64,000 nucleotides of DNA from Okeanomitos corallinicola TIOX110 (GTDB lineage Bacteria > Cyanobacteriota > Cyanobacteriia > Cyanobacteriales > Nostocaceae): positions 3,761,318-3,825,317 of the forward strand of contig NZ_CP150886.1 of assembly GCF_038050375.1 (NCBI RefSeq), read 5' to 3'. Shown one piece after another: positions 56,869 to 64,000 of the stretch. A program made the translations under genes and the position numbers. The notes beneath the pieces are model-generated. The model was not told where the DNA came from, ran no database searches, and was given only the letters and a program-made list of their open reading frames with translations. Each line of letters starts with the position of its first letter. The stretch's first letter is position 1.

Positions 56869-58866
56869 TCATGATTGAAAATGACGAATTACCTCAGAAA
56901 CAGACCAAGCTTGAGCGATCGCACCCCTGGATATATGCGGTGCATCACCATCAAAAATTTCTGAAATCGAACCCAAACAACCAGCAGCTAAAAAATGCTC
57001 TACAAGCGGTTGCCAATCAAAAGGTATAGGTACTTCTGGGTAAAAACGCTCCCAGGCTCGAATATAAGCACCAATTAACCAAGTCCAAACCGTACCTTGA
57101 TGATAAGCGCGATCGCGTTTTTGTGGACTACCCTCACATTTACCCACATATTCTGGATCACCAGGATCAAGACTTCGCAAACCATAGGGAGTTAAGAGTC
57201 GAGAAGTTGCTAGATCCAAAATTTTACGGCCTTGTTGTTCAGAAAAACCACAGTGATGCAGAGATAGTGCTAAAACTGCATTGGGTCGAATTTGGGAATT
57301 ACGAAGATCATCTGGATTAATCACATCATATAAATAACCTAACTGGGAATTCCAGAACTTTTGCAAAGAAGCTTTTACCTGTTCTGCTTGTTGTTGATAA
57401 CGTTGGGCTTGATTATGTAAACGAATAGAATTATCTATATCTTCATGGCTCAAATATTCAGCCCATTGACTTAACCAACATAAAGCTGAATACCACAAAG
57501 CGTTAATTTCCACTGGTTTACCACAACGGGGTGTGACTGGTACTCCTTCAACTAAGGCATCCATCCAAGTTAAAGCCACTCCATTCGCATCCCAGGAAAT
57601 TAGCCCATCAATAGGATCAAATTGAATATTGTAATGAGTACCACTAATGAAGGCTTTGTGAATTTGCTGGACAATGGGAAATTGTTCTGCTAAAAACTGC
57701 CAATCTTGGGTAGCTTCTAAATAAAGTCCTAAAGTTTCAATCCACCATAAAGCTGCATCAATACTGTTATAAAATGGTTGGCTATTTTCATCAGGAAAAG
57801 CATTAGGTATGAGTCCATGACGACAATAAGCAGCAAAAGTTTTTAATAGTCCTTTTGCTATTGCAAACCGCCCTGTAACTAAGGTTAATCCTGGTAATGC
57901 AATTAAAGTATCTCTACCCCAGTCATTAAACCAGTGATATCCAGCTATTACTGTCGGACTATCTATAGAAGCTCGATAGACAATAAATTGATCACTGGCT
58001 TTTAATAGTTGTTGATAAGTAGGTGAAGGTGAATAGTTGCTTTCTCTCCATCCAAAAGTTTGCGCTAGTCTTTCTTGTTCTGCTGCTACTGCTTCTACAA
58101 AGCTATCCGATGTCAGAATCGGTGTTTGGGGGTCTGGTAAACCTACTTTGGCTTCTAGGGTGACGGTATCCCCTGGTTGTAGTTTAACTGTTAAATAACC
58201 GGGGCTGTAAAGGTCTTGGCGATCGCCTAATCCTCTTTTGGTTTCTGCGGGTAAAGCATAATTCCAGTACCATAAACCATCGGCTTGATACTCTCCTTTT
58301 GTCCATCGTAAATGCCAAGGTGTACCAAATTGCCCGCAATTGTTGATCTGTAGACACAATACCTGTTGACTGAGTAATTGGGAAAACTGGATTTTCTCAC
58401 TCCCAACTTGTTGATGATGAAAGTCGCGATCGCCTATTAACAGTCTTAACCTTAAAATTCCCTCTTGTTTCCCCTCGTAACCATACTCAATCAAAACTCT
58501 TTGGCAATTAGATCTATCTTCTTCTCCTAACCCATTCGGCATTACCAACTTTCTGCTTAACTGCCAATTATCCCCACTCCAAACCCATTCAGGAATTGGG
58601 TTAATATCAAAATGGTGCAGAAATCTATAGCCAGTGGGTTTAATTTCACCACTAGCCCAAATATTTGTTCCTAATGCTATGATTTTTCCCGGTATTTCTA
58701 AACTAGCCTCTAAATGAGATAGCAATAATTTTCTACCTGAAGGGGGATTTATCGCCGCAAATAACCAACCATGATAAGTTCTTGTATGCACATCAGAAAC
58801 TGTACCACTGGCAAAACCACCACAGCCATTTGTTAGTAACCATTCTCTTGTATCTAAATCAAACAT
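56869..58866 (-). CDS. Amylo-alpha-1,6-glucosidase / glycogen debranching-type enzyme
   Basis: 665 residues. An N-terminal GDE_N_bis-like beta domain (WLLTNGCGGFASGTVSDVHT, RTYHGWLFAA) is followed by the (alpha/alpha)6 GDE_C barrel. Active-site segments are visible: YHWFNDWGRDTLIALPGLTL, GLISWDANGVALTWMDA, and YHQGTVWTWLIGAY. These proteins remove alpha-1,6 branch glucose; some act on other glucosides. A small GCGGGCAGGATGCCCGC palindrome lies beyond its stop at 56818-56834. Confidence 0.88.
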   Translation of the reverse strand: MFDLDTREWLLTNGCGGFASGTVSDVHTRTYHGWLFAAINPPSGRKLLLSHLEASLEIPGKIIALGTNIWASGEIKPTGYRFLHHFDINPIPEWVWSGDNWQLSRKLVMPNGLGEEDRSNCQRVLIEYGYEGKQEGILRLRLLIGDRDFHHQQVGSEKIQFSQLLSQQVLCLQINNCGQFGTPWHLRWTKGEYQADGLWYWNYALPAETKRGLGDRQDLYSPGYLTVKLQPGDTVTLEAKVGLPDPQTPILTSDSFVEAVAAEQERLAQTFGWRESNYSPSPTYQQLLKASDQFIVYRASIDSPTVIAGYHWFNDWGRDTLIALPGLTLVTGRFAIAKGLLKTFAAYCRHGLIPNAFPDENSQPFYNSIDAALWWIETLGLYLEATQDWQFLAEQFPIVQQIHKAFISGTHYNIQFDPIDGLISWDANGVALTWMDALVEGVPVTPRCGKPVEINALWYSALCWLSQWAEYLSHEDIDNSIRLHNQAQRYQQQAEQVKASLQKFWNSQLGYLYDVINPDDLRNSQIRPNAVLALSLHHCGFSEQQGRKILDLATSRLLTPYGLRSLDPGDPEYVGKCEGSPQKRDRAYHQGTVWTWLIGAYIRAWERFYPEVPIPFDWQPLVEHFLAAGCLGSISEIFDGDAPHISRGAIAQAWSVSEVIRHFQS

Positions 58867-58986
58867 TCGATTGTAATTCGTAATTCATAAGTGTGTGATC
58901 GAGAAGATTTTTGCGCGAAACCTTAATTATCAGATAATCAAAATCGTAATGAGTATGATATATTCGTAACAGATCGTAACTAAACT

Positions 58987-59015
58987 GTGACAAACGTGGC
59001 AGGGTAGGGTATACC
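58987..59015 (+). promoter_or_regulatory. Putative promoter of the 2-Cys peroxiredoxin gene
   Basis: GTGACA, a 17-base spacer and TATACC lie 54 bases before the start codon. Both hexamers deviate slightly from consensus. Confidence 0.5.
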
Positions 59016-59068
59016 TGACCCAAAAACCCACGTAAAAAATGGATATAAGATGAAGGAGAACTAGGTTA

Positions 59069-59680
59069 ATGACACTTTCATACGGAACAGAAGGATGCCT
59101 TCGTGTTGGTCAACAAGCACCTGATTTCACAGCAACAGCTGTATATGATCAGGAATTTAAGACAATCAAACTTTCCGACTATCGCGGTAAATATGTCGTT
59201 CTGTTTTTCTACCCCTTAGACTTTACCTTTGTTTGCCCCACTGAGATCACAGCATTTAGCGATCGCTACGAAGAATTCAAGAAACTGAATACAGAAGTTC
59301 TTGGTGTTTCCGTAGATAGCGAATTTTCTCACCTGGCTTGGATTCAAACAGATCGCAAATCCGGTGGTGTTGGTGACTTAAACTATCCCCTAGTTTCCGA
59401 CATCAAAAAAGAAATTAGTGCTACCTATAACGTTCTTGATCCCGCCGCTGGTATTGCTTTGCGTGGTTTATTTCTCATTGATAAAGAAGGCGTTATCCAG
59501 CATTCTACCATCAACAATCTAGCTTTTGGTCGCAGCGTTGAAGAAACATTGCGGACATTACAAGCTATTCAGCACGTTCAATCTCACCCCGATGAAGTTT
59601 GTCCTGCTGGTTGGCAACCTGGAGAAAAAACAATGGTTCCCGATCCTGTGAAGTCTAAAGTTTACTTCGCAGAAGTATAA
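59069..59680 (+). CDS. Typical 2-Cys peroxiredoxin
   Basis: Thioredoxin-dependent peroxidase, 203 residues, cytosolic. The peroxidatic Cys56 is in DFTFVCPTE and the resolving Cys178 in EVCPAGW. The GGVG motif (residues 99-102) and C-terminal YF (KVYFAEV) are both present, the signature of peroxide-sensitive, hyperoxidisable enzymes. It is likely light/oxidative-stress induced in cyanobacteria. A second thioredoxin-fold peroxidase-like gene follows after an STRR-filled gap. Confidence 0.95.
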   Translation: MTLSYGTEGCLRVGQQAPDFTATAVYDQEFKTIKLSDYRGKYVVLFFYPLDFTFVCPTEITAFSDRYEEFKKLNTEVLGVSVDSEFSHLAWIQTDRKSGGVGDLNYPLVSDIKKEISATYNVLDPAAGIALRGLFLIDKEGVIQHSTINNLAFGRSVEETLRTLQAIQHVQSHPDEVCPAGWQPGEKTMVPDPVKSKVYFAEV

Positions 59681-59684
59681 AGAC

Positions 59685-59752
59685 TTGGTGATTGGTGATT
59701 GGTGATTGGTGATTAATTAAATATTTACCCATTACCCATTACCCATTACCTA
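59685..59752. repeat. Two heptanucleotide STRR arrays
   Basis: TTGGTGA x4 (59685-59712) and TTACCCA x3 plus TTACCTA (59725-59752), both of 7-bp period. They fill most of the gap between the two peroxiredoxin genes. Confidence 0.92.
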
Positions 59753-59783
59753 TGAATTTTTAAACTAAAAATATAGATTATTT

Positions 59784-60341
59784 ATGCTAACATCAACAGA
59801 TTTTACAGGTTTATTTAATGAAAGATTCTTCCGCAATTTTCTACCTAAACCAGCACTAGATGAATTGAGATTGGGAGTAGGAACACCAGATTTTAAATTA
59901 ACAGATGTTACTAATGATCGGACAGTAAAATTATCAGATTACCGAGAAAAACAACCTGTTATTTTAGCCTTCACTCGGATCTTTACAGAAAAACAATATT
60001 GTCCATTTTGCTATCCCCACATTAAAGCTTTAAACGAAAATTATCAGGAATTTGTGAATCGGGGGATAGAAATTTTGATGATTACTAGCACCGATAAAAA
60101 ACAAAGTCAAATAGTAGTGCAAGACTTAGGTTTAAAAATGCCCTTGTTAATAAATCCCAGTTGTCATGTTTTTAGAACATATCAAACAGGACAAGCATTA
60201 GGCGCACCTTTACCAGCGCAGTTTGTGTTAGATCAAGAAGGTAAATTAATCTACAGACATTTATTCTCATTTCTGGATCACAATGCCAGTGTAGAAAAAT
60301 TATTAGAACAATTTAAAGACAAGGAGATTCTCAATTCATAG
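59784..60341 (+). CDS. Peroxiredoxin-like (AhpC/TSA) redoxin-domain protein
   Basis: 185 residues, thioredoxin fold. LRLGVGTPDFKLTDVTNDRT opens the redoxin domain. The active site is CPFCYPH with Cys73 and Cys76, a CxxC arrangement instead of the TxxC of PrxQ/AhpC; thiol-disulfide oxidoreductase activity is therefore also possible. LVLDQEGKLIYRH-type strand VLDQEGKLIYRHLFSF closes the fold. It probably works with the upstream peroxiredoxin. Confidence 0.85.
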   Translation: MLTSTDFTGLFNERFFRNFLPKPALDELRLGVGTPDFKLTDVTNDRTVKLSDYREKQPVILAFTRIFTEKQYCPFCYPHIKALNENYQEFVNRGIEILMITSTDKKQSQIVVQDLGLKMPLLINPSCHVFRTYQTGQALGAPLPAQFVLDQEGKLIYRHLFSFLDHNASVEKLLEQFKDKEILNS

Positions 60342-60374
60342 ACTCGCCATATAAATTGTTTCATGTCTGGTTTT

Positions 60375-60914
60375 TTATGGTTGATGACTGCGACGAATTT
60401 CTGTAATTTGGTCTGCCACATCCAACAGAGATTTAGGTATTTCTGAACCTGTAAAAATCATATCAATATGGCTGGGACGTTTGGCTATAAATTCCAATAC
60501 TTCTGTTTCTGGAATTAGACCAAAATTCACAGCTAAACTTAACTCATCCAACACAATTAGAGAATACTTTCCTTCAGCTATTACCTGTTGTGTATATTCC
60601 CACAATTTTTGTAAAGCCTGAATTTCTGCTGCTTCTAAATGTGGTGTATCAACACAGCGGGGTAAATCACAGCGTAGCCAATCTAATTTTTGACTCATGT
60701 GAATAGGTTGATCATGTCCTTGACGAATACCGCCTTTGAGAAACTGCACTATTAAAACTGGTGTACCTTGACCAGCAATTCTCAGTGCTTGCGCCATAAC
60801 GCTGGTAAAAAAGTTACGATTTGGGCTAGTGAAAACTTGTACTAGGCCTTCCACAGAATATGGTAAGTTAAGACTGGAATTGATACTTGGGGTTTCTAGC
60901 TGTGCAACCATCAT
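60375..60914 (-). CDS. BtuR/CobO-like P-loop-family protein with degenerate Walker A
   Basis: 179 residues aligned in outline to cob(I)alamin adenosyltransferase BtuR/CobO: GLVQVFTSP, ALRIAGQGTPVLIVQFLKGG, LIVLDELSLAVNFGLIPETE, RPSHIDMIFTGSEIPKSLLD and ADQITEIRRS. The expected GKGKTT nucleotide loop is replaced by SPNRNFFTS, so ATP-dependent adenosylation as in CobO is doubtful. The remainder of the fold, including the DEL motif, is conserved. It may be a regulatory or repurposed cyanobacterial paralog. ATG 60914 or 60911 can start. Confidence 0.78.
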   Translation of the reverse strand: MMVAQLETPSINSSLNLPYSVEGLVQVFTSPNRNFFTSVMAQALRIAGQGTPVLIVQFLKGGIRQGHDQPIHMSQKLDWLRCDLPRCVDTPHLEAAEIQALQKLWEYTQQVIAEGKYSLIVLDELSLAVNFGLIPETEVLEFIAKRPSHIDMIFTGSEIPKSLLDVADQITEIRRSHQP

Positions 60915-61226
60915 AATTAAGTTTAAAAACTAAAATAGCCGTTTTAGGGATTGAGACAAGAAAATATTCTCGTCTATCTCTAGTTTATTTGATGATTCAC
61001 CTTATTTAGTCAAACACCAGATTTATTCTCAAGTCAATAAATATAGTGATTGACATTTTTGTGATTCTTGCTTAAAAGTAGTGGTAACAATAAAAACTAA
61101 TTCTGGGTAGTGTTGATTAATTTAAAATCCGAGCTAGGGACTGAAAATTATTAAAAAAATAGATTTATCATTGAATTTAGGTAAAAAATCCCTAGAGAGT
61201 TTCGAGAATATGAGGAGTGAACTATT
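60915..61226. other. Intergenic gap with one weak promoter candidate
   Basis: About 310 bp. A TTGACA-N17-TAAAAG pair at 61050-61078 could drive the adenylate-kinase-like gene with a leader of roughly 140 bases. No other structure was recognised. Confidence 0.35.
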
Positions 61227-61811
61227 GTGAAATTAGTGATTTTAGGAGGTTCAGGATCTGGAAAAAGCACTCAAGCACACAGGCTTTGTAAGTATTTTGA
61301 TGTTCCTCTAATTTCTACAGGGGAGATATTAAGGACAGCCATAACTGATAATAAATCAGACACTGATCACAGAGAACTACATAATTTAGGGAAAAATGCC
61401 CAAGCTTATGTTGTCAAAGGGGAATTAGTTCCAGACGAAATCATGATTGAGTTTATGAAACTGCGTCTGAGTCAAGAAGATGTGAATAGTGGTTGGGTAT
61501 TAGAAGGATATCCCCGTACGGCTTTTCAAGCAGAAGAACTAGATTTTTTACTAGACAGTTGGCAAGAAAAGTTAGATTGGGCAATATATTTGCAAGTACC
61601 AGAAGCAGTCATGGTTAACCGTTCATTAGGGCGATCGCTCCCAGATGATCAACCAGAAATAGTCCAGCGACGTGTAGAACTATTTTATGATTGCACTATC
61701 CCCATTCTAGAATATTATGACCGTCGTCGCCGTCTATTAACCATCAATGGTGACAATCCACCAGAACAAGTACAGCACAATATTCTTAGTTTGCTCAATC
61801 ATAGTAAGTAA
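61227..61811 (+). CDS. Adenylate kinase-family nucleoside monophosphate kinase
   Basis: 194 residues starting at GTG 61227 with GAGGAG nine bases upstream. P-loop GGSGSGKST at residues 7-15, STGEILR and LEGYPRTAFQAEELDFLL match the adenylate kinase fold. The LID region is short, as in small variants. It phosphorylates AMP or a similar nucleotide using ATP. A second adk elsewhere (ribosomal protein operon) is usual in cyanobacteria, so I avoid naming it adk. Confidence 0.85.
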   Translation: MKLVILGGSGSGKSTQAHRLCKYFDVPLISTGEILRTAITDNKSDTDHRELHNLGKNAQAYVVKGELVPDEIMIEFMKLRLSQEDVNSGWVLEGYPRTAFQAEELDFLLDSWQEKLDWAIYLQVPEAVMVNRSLGRSLPDDQPEIVQRRVELFYDCTIPILEYYDRRRRLLTINGDNPPEQVQHNILSLLNHSK

Positions 61812-61916
61812 CAACCTAGTTAAAAACTTTTTATCTTATTCCCTGTTCCCAATGAATAAATGACTAATGATAGGGATAATGTTAAACACAGAATAGAAAA
61901 AATTTGAGGCAATTTC

Positions 61917-62660
61917 ATGGCTTGGCAACGTCCCGATGGTAGAAAACGTGAAGAACTACGTCCACTTAGTTTTTCCCCTAACTTTACCCGCTTTGCACCT
62001 GGTTCAGTGTTAGCAAAATGTGGAGATACTCAGGTACTGTGTAACGTTACCATGACTGAGGGAGTACCTAAATTTTTAACAGGTAGTGGAAAAGGTTGGT
62101 TAACTGCCGAATATCGGATGTTACCAGCTGCCACACAACAACGACAGCAAAGAGAATTCTTGAAATTATCAGGAAGAACACAAGAAATTCAACGTTTAAT
62201 TGGACGTAGTTTAAGAGCCGCTTTAGATTTTGAAATACTAGGGGAACGGACATTAACTGTAGATGCTGATGTACTCCAGGCTGACGCAGGTACAAGGACT
62301 ACAGCAATCACAGGTAGTTATATCGCTGTCGCTCATGCTATTTCTCAATTATTGCAGCAAGGAAAATTAGCGCGTTCTCCACTCTGTGGACAAATAGCTG
62401 CGGTTTCTGTCGGCCTACTAGAAGGAGAAGCATTTTTAGACCTTAACTACATTGAAGACGTAGCCGCAACCGTAGATTTTAATGTAGTCATGAATCACAA
62501 ACTAGGAATTATTGAAGTTCAAGGAACAGCCGAAGAAGGTAGTTTTAGCCGTCAACAGTTAAATCAATTGTTAGATGTTGCAGAAACAGGAATACAAGAA
62601 TTATTAATGGCTCAACGTCATATAATTGATGATTGGGATACCATATTTACTGGAAATTAA
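61917..62660 (+). CDS. rph: Ribonuclease PH
   Basis: Phosphorolytic 3'-5' exoribonuclease that trims tRNA 3' ends. 247 residues: [15 protein letters not shown] at the N-terminus, [22 protein letters not shown], the phosphate-binding [20 protein letters not shown] and the C-terminal [10 protein letters not shown]. All family motifs are intact; the protein forms a hexamer in other bacteria. Confidence 0.96.
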   Translation: MAWQRPDGRKREELRPLSFSPNFTRFAPGSVLAKCGDTQVLCNVTMTEGVPKFLTGSGKGWLTAEYRMLPAATQQRQQREFLKLSGRTQEIQRLIGRSLRAALDFEILGERTLTVDADVLQADAGTRTTAITGSYIAVAHAISQLLQQGKLARSPLCGQIAAVSVGLLEGEAFLDLNYIEDVAATVDFNVVMNHKLGIIEVQGTAEEGSFSRQQLNQLLDVAETGIQELLMAQRHIIDDWDTIFTGN

Positions 62661-62774
62661 TAACTCATATTTACCCATTAATAGTTACCAAAAGTTAATT
62701 ATTATATGATTTTATAGATTAATTTTTGGGCTAATTATTACATATTTATAATATGGAAATTCTGACAAAAATAG

Positions 62775-63557
62775 ATGAAAAGATACCTAAAAGTAATCCG
62801 ACTTTTTTGGACAGCGGCTATTTCTACAGAAATGGAATATCGTCTCAACTTTGTCATAGCTACCCTCACCAGTTTAGGAAATCTTGCAGGTAGCATTTTT
62901 GGCTTATTCTTATTTTACAGAAAAGACTACACTTTTCCAGGTTGGTCCTGGGAAGCAGCATTAATAGTATTAGGAATTTTTACGCTTCTACAAGGTTTTT
63001 CAGCTTCCTTCCTCGCTCCCAATTTAAACCGCATAGTTCGTCATGTCCAAGAAGGTACTTTAGACTTTGTACTATTAAAACCTATCCGCAGTCAATTCTG
63101 GCTATCAACTCATACCCTATCACCCTGGGGACTACCAGATTTAATCTTTGGTTGCATCATCATCGTCCATGCAGGTCAACGTTTGGGTTTAGGAATAAAC
63201 AACTATTTACTGAGTATTTTGCCTTTGACTTGTGGTTTAGTTATTCTTTACAGCTTGTGGTTTATCTTGGGAACAATGACTATATGGTTCGTTAAAATAT
63301 ACAATGTGACTGAAGTATTGAGAGGTTTATTAGAAGCTGGCAGATATCCAATTGTAGCCTATCCAGCAGCTTATCGTATCTTCTTTACCTTTGTCGTTCC
63401 AGTTGCATTTTTAACTACCGTTCCCGCACAAGCAATGTTAGGTGAGAGTAGGTTAAGTTGGTTAATAGGTGCAGTATTTTTAGCTGGAGTGTTATTTTTG
63501 GTTTCTACTTGGTTTTGGCGGTTTGCCTTGAAATTTTACACCAGTGCTTCTAGTTAA
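62775..63557 (+). CDS. ABC-2-type transporter permease
   Basis: 260 residues with six hydrophobic helices (for example NFVIATLTSLGNLAGSIFGL, AALIVLGIFTLLQGFSASFL, LSILPLTCGLVILYSLWFIL and WLIGAVFLAGVLFLVSTWFW). The cytoplasmic segment NLNRIVRHVQEGTLDFVLLK is the ABC-2/DUF990 pattern; the partner ATPase and second permease are not next to it. The exported substrate is unknown. Confidence 0.88.
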   Translation: MKRYLKVIRLFWTAAISTEMEYRLNFVIATLTSLGNLAGSIFGLFLFYRKDYTFPGWSWEAALIVLGIFTLLQGFSASFLAPNLNRIVRHVQEGTLDFVLLKPIRSQFWLSTHTLSPWGLPDLIFGCIIIVHAGQRLGLGINNYLLSILPLTCGLVILYSLWFILGTMTIWFVKIYNVTEVLRGLLEAGRYPIVAYPAAYRIFFTFVVPVAFLTTVPAQAMLGESRLSWLIGAVFLAGVLFLVSTWFWRFALKFYTSASS

Positions 63558-63663
63558 AGATATACAGATTATTTTCTTGACATCAATACCTTGTCCAAAT
63601 TGGAAAAAGTATGATTCGTAGCGACTGTCTTAATTGTCAAGCGATAGTTAAGCAAAAATGACA

Positions 63664-63792
63664 ATGAATAACTCAATGGATAGTAAAGCATTTGAGGCAT
63701 TTATTGAGAAGTTTTTAGTGACTCAATTATGGTCAGGATTTGTAGTCGTTATGGATAATTTACTTAGCTTATTGATTTGCAACGAACTGTAA
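63664..63792 (+). pseudogene. IS630-family transposase fragment
   Basis: 42 residues including MDSKAFEAFIEKFLVTQLWS and VVVMDNLLSL, resembling the middle of IS630-type DDE transposases where VVMDNLPAHK is usual. A stop follows soon after. No ends or remaining domains are seen nearby, so it is a small relic. Confidence 0.65.
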
Positions 63793-63844
63793 TATGGGAA
63801 TAATTTAGGCATAAACTTCCCCATTTTTATTTTCTGAAATTAAA

Positions 63845-64000
63845 TTACCACTGTTCGACCCAATAAACAATTTCCGCAGATGAAATATTAATTGCTACTC
63901 CATAACTGCTACCATGCTTCCATTTAAATCCAGGTTGTCCTTGTTCCTGTGCTTTTAATACCAATATTTGATATGTGTTGGGGAAGGTTTCTATCTCAGA
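63845..64000 (-). CDS. C-terminal part of an unrecognised protein, cut by the window edge
   Basis: An open minus-strand frame gives 51 residues, including TYQILVLKAQEQGQPGFKWK and ending NISSAEIVYWVEQW, before TAA at 63845. The start lies outside the window. The family is not recognised. Confidence 0.55.
   Translation of the reverse strand, partial: SEIETFPNTYQILVLKAQEQGQPGFKWKHGSSYGVAINISSAEIVYWVEQW

Noticed and set aside
63558-64000. Complete insertion sequence at the right edge
   Set aside because: Only a 42-residue IS630-like fragment is recognisable, and no terminal inverted repeats were found around it.

Overview
The window looks like chromosomal DNA of a filamentous, AT-rich Nostocales cyanobacterium (Anabaena/Dolichospermum/Aphanizomenon-like). 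The basis is the many HIP1-type GCGATCGC octamers, the heptanucleotide tandem repeats (STRR) between genes, dispersed palindromes typical of this group, and cyanobacterial gene families: CrtO-type ketolase, CYP110-like P450, DUF2358, DUF4332, a TPR-CHAT protein, a HetP-like protein and a HetC-like exporter. No rRNA, tRNA, CRISPR array or intact prophage was recognised by eye.

Layout. 1-6.2 kb: CorA (cut by the window edge), a large TPR-CHAT protease-like protein and a secreted trypsin-like protease. 6.3-18.2 kb: mostly housekeeping genes (GroEL with a CIRCE operator, a WecA/MraY-type glycan transferase, FabG, a Schlafen/AlbA_2 protein, a class II aldolase, an ArsA-type ATPase, DUF2358, HtpX, Fic) and a frameshifted metallophosphatase relic. 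18.2-20.1 kb: a fluoride riboswitch in front of a cation/proton antiporter fused to a universal-stress domain. 20.1-21.45 kb is gene-poor.

21.4-32.5 kb is the most interesting region. On the plus strand lie an HTH protein, a HetC-like exporter (cNMP-like, C39 peptidase and ABC domains), an HlyD adaptor and a parvulin-like isomerase. Converging from the minus strand are one divergent double-glycine peptide gene, four tandem related double-glycine peptide genes, an APH-type kinase, a HopA1-family protein and a HetP-like protein. A kinase plus HopA1 protein is the hallmark of class V lanthipeptide synthesis, but all five peptides here lack cysteine, so classical lanthionine rings cannot form within them. 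I infer a RiPP-like secreted-peptide system, possibly linked to cell differentiation.

32.7-39.1 kb: two M16 peptidases (one with the zinc motif, one without), a TetR regulator, DUF4332, PhzF and a Uma2 protein. 39.1-45.1 kb is a toxin-antitoxin island of seven TA-like modules in six cassettes. The cassettes are separated by seven copies of a 110-200 bp repeat that always lies in the same orientation, whichever strand the TA genes use. 45.2-64 kb: a GMC oxidoreductase, a transketolase-like enzyme, a RAYT/IS200-type transposase with an 81-bp x4 palindromic array, GlgA, CrtO, a saccharopine-dehydrogenase-like protein, a P450, a glycogen debranching-type enzyme, two peroxiredoxins, a P-loop-less BtuR-like protein, an adenylate kinase-like protein, RNase PH, an ABC-2 permease, an IS630 fragment and a truncated CDS at the edge.
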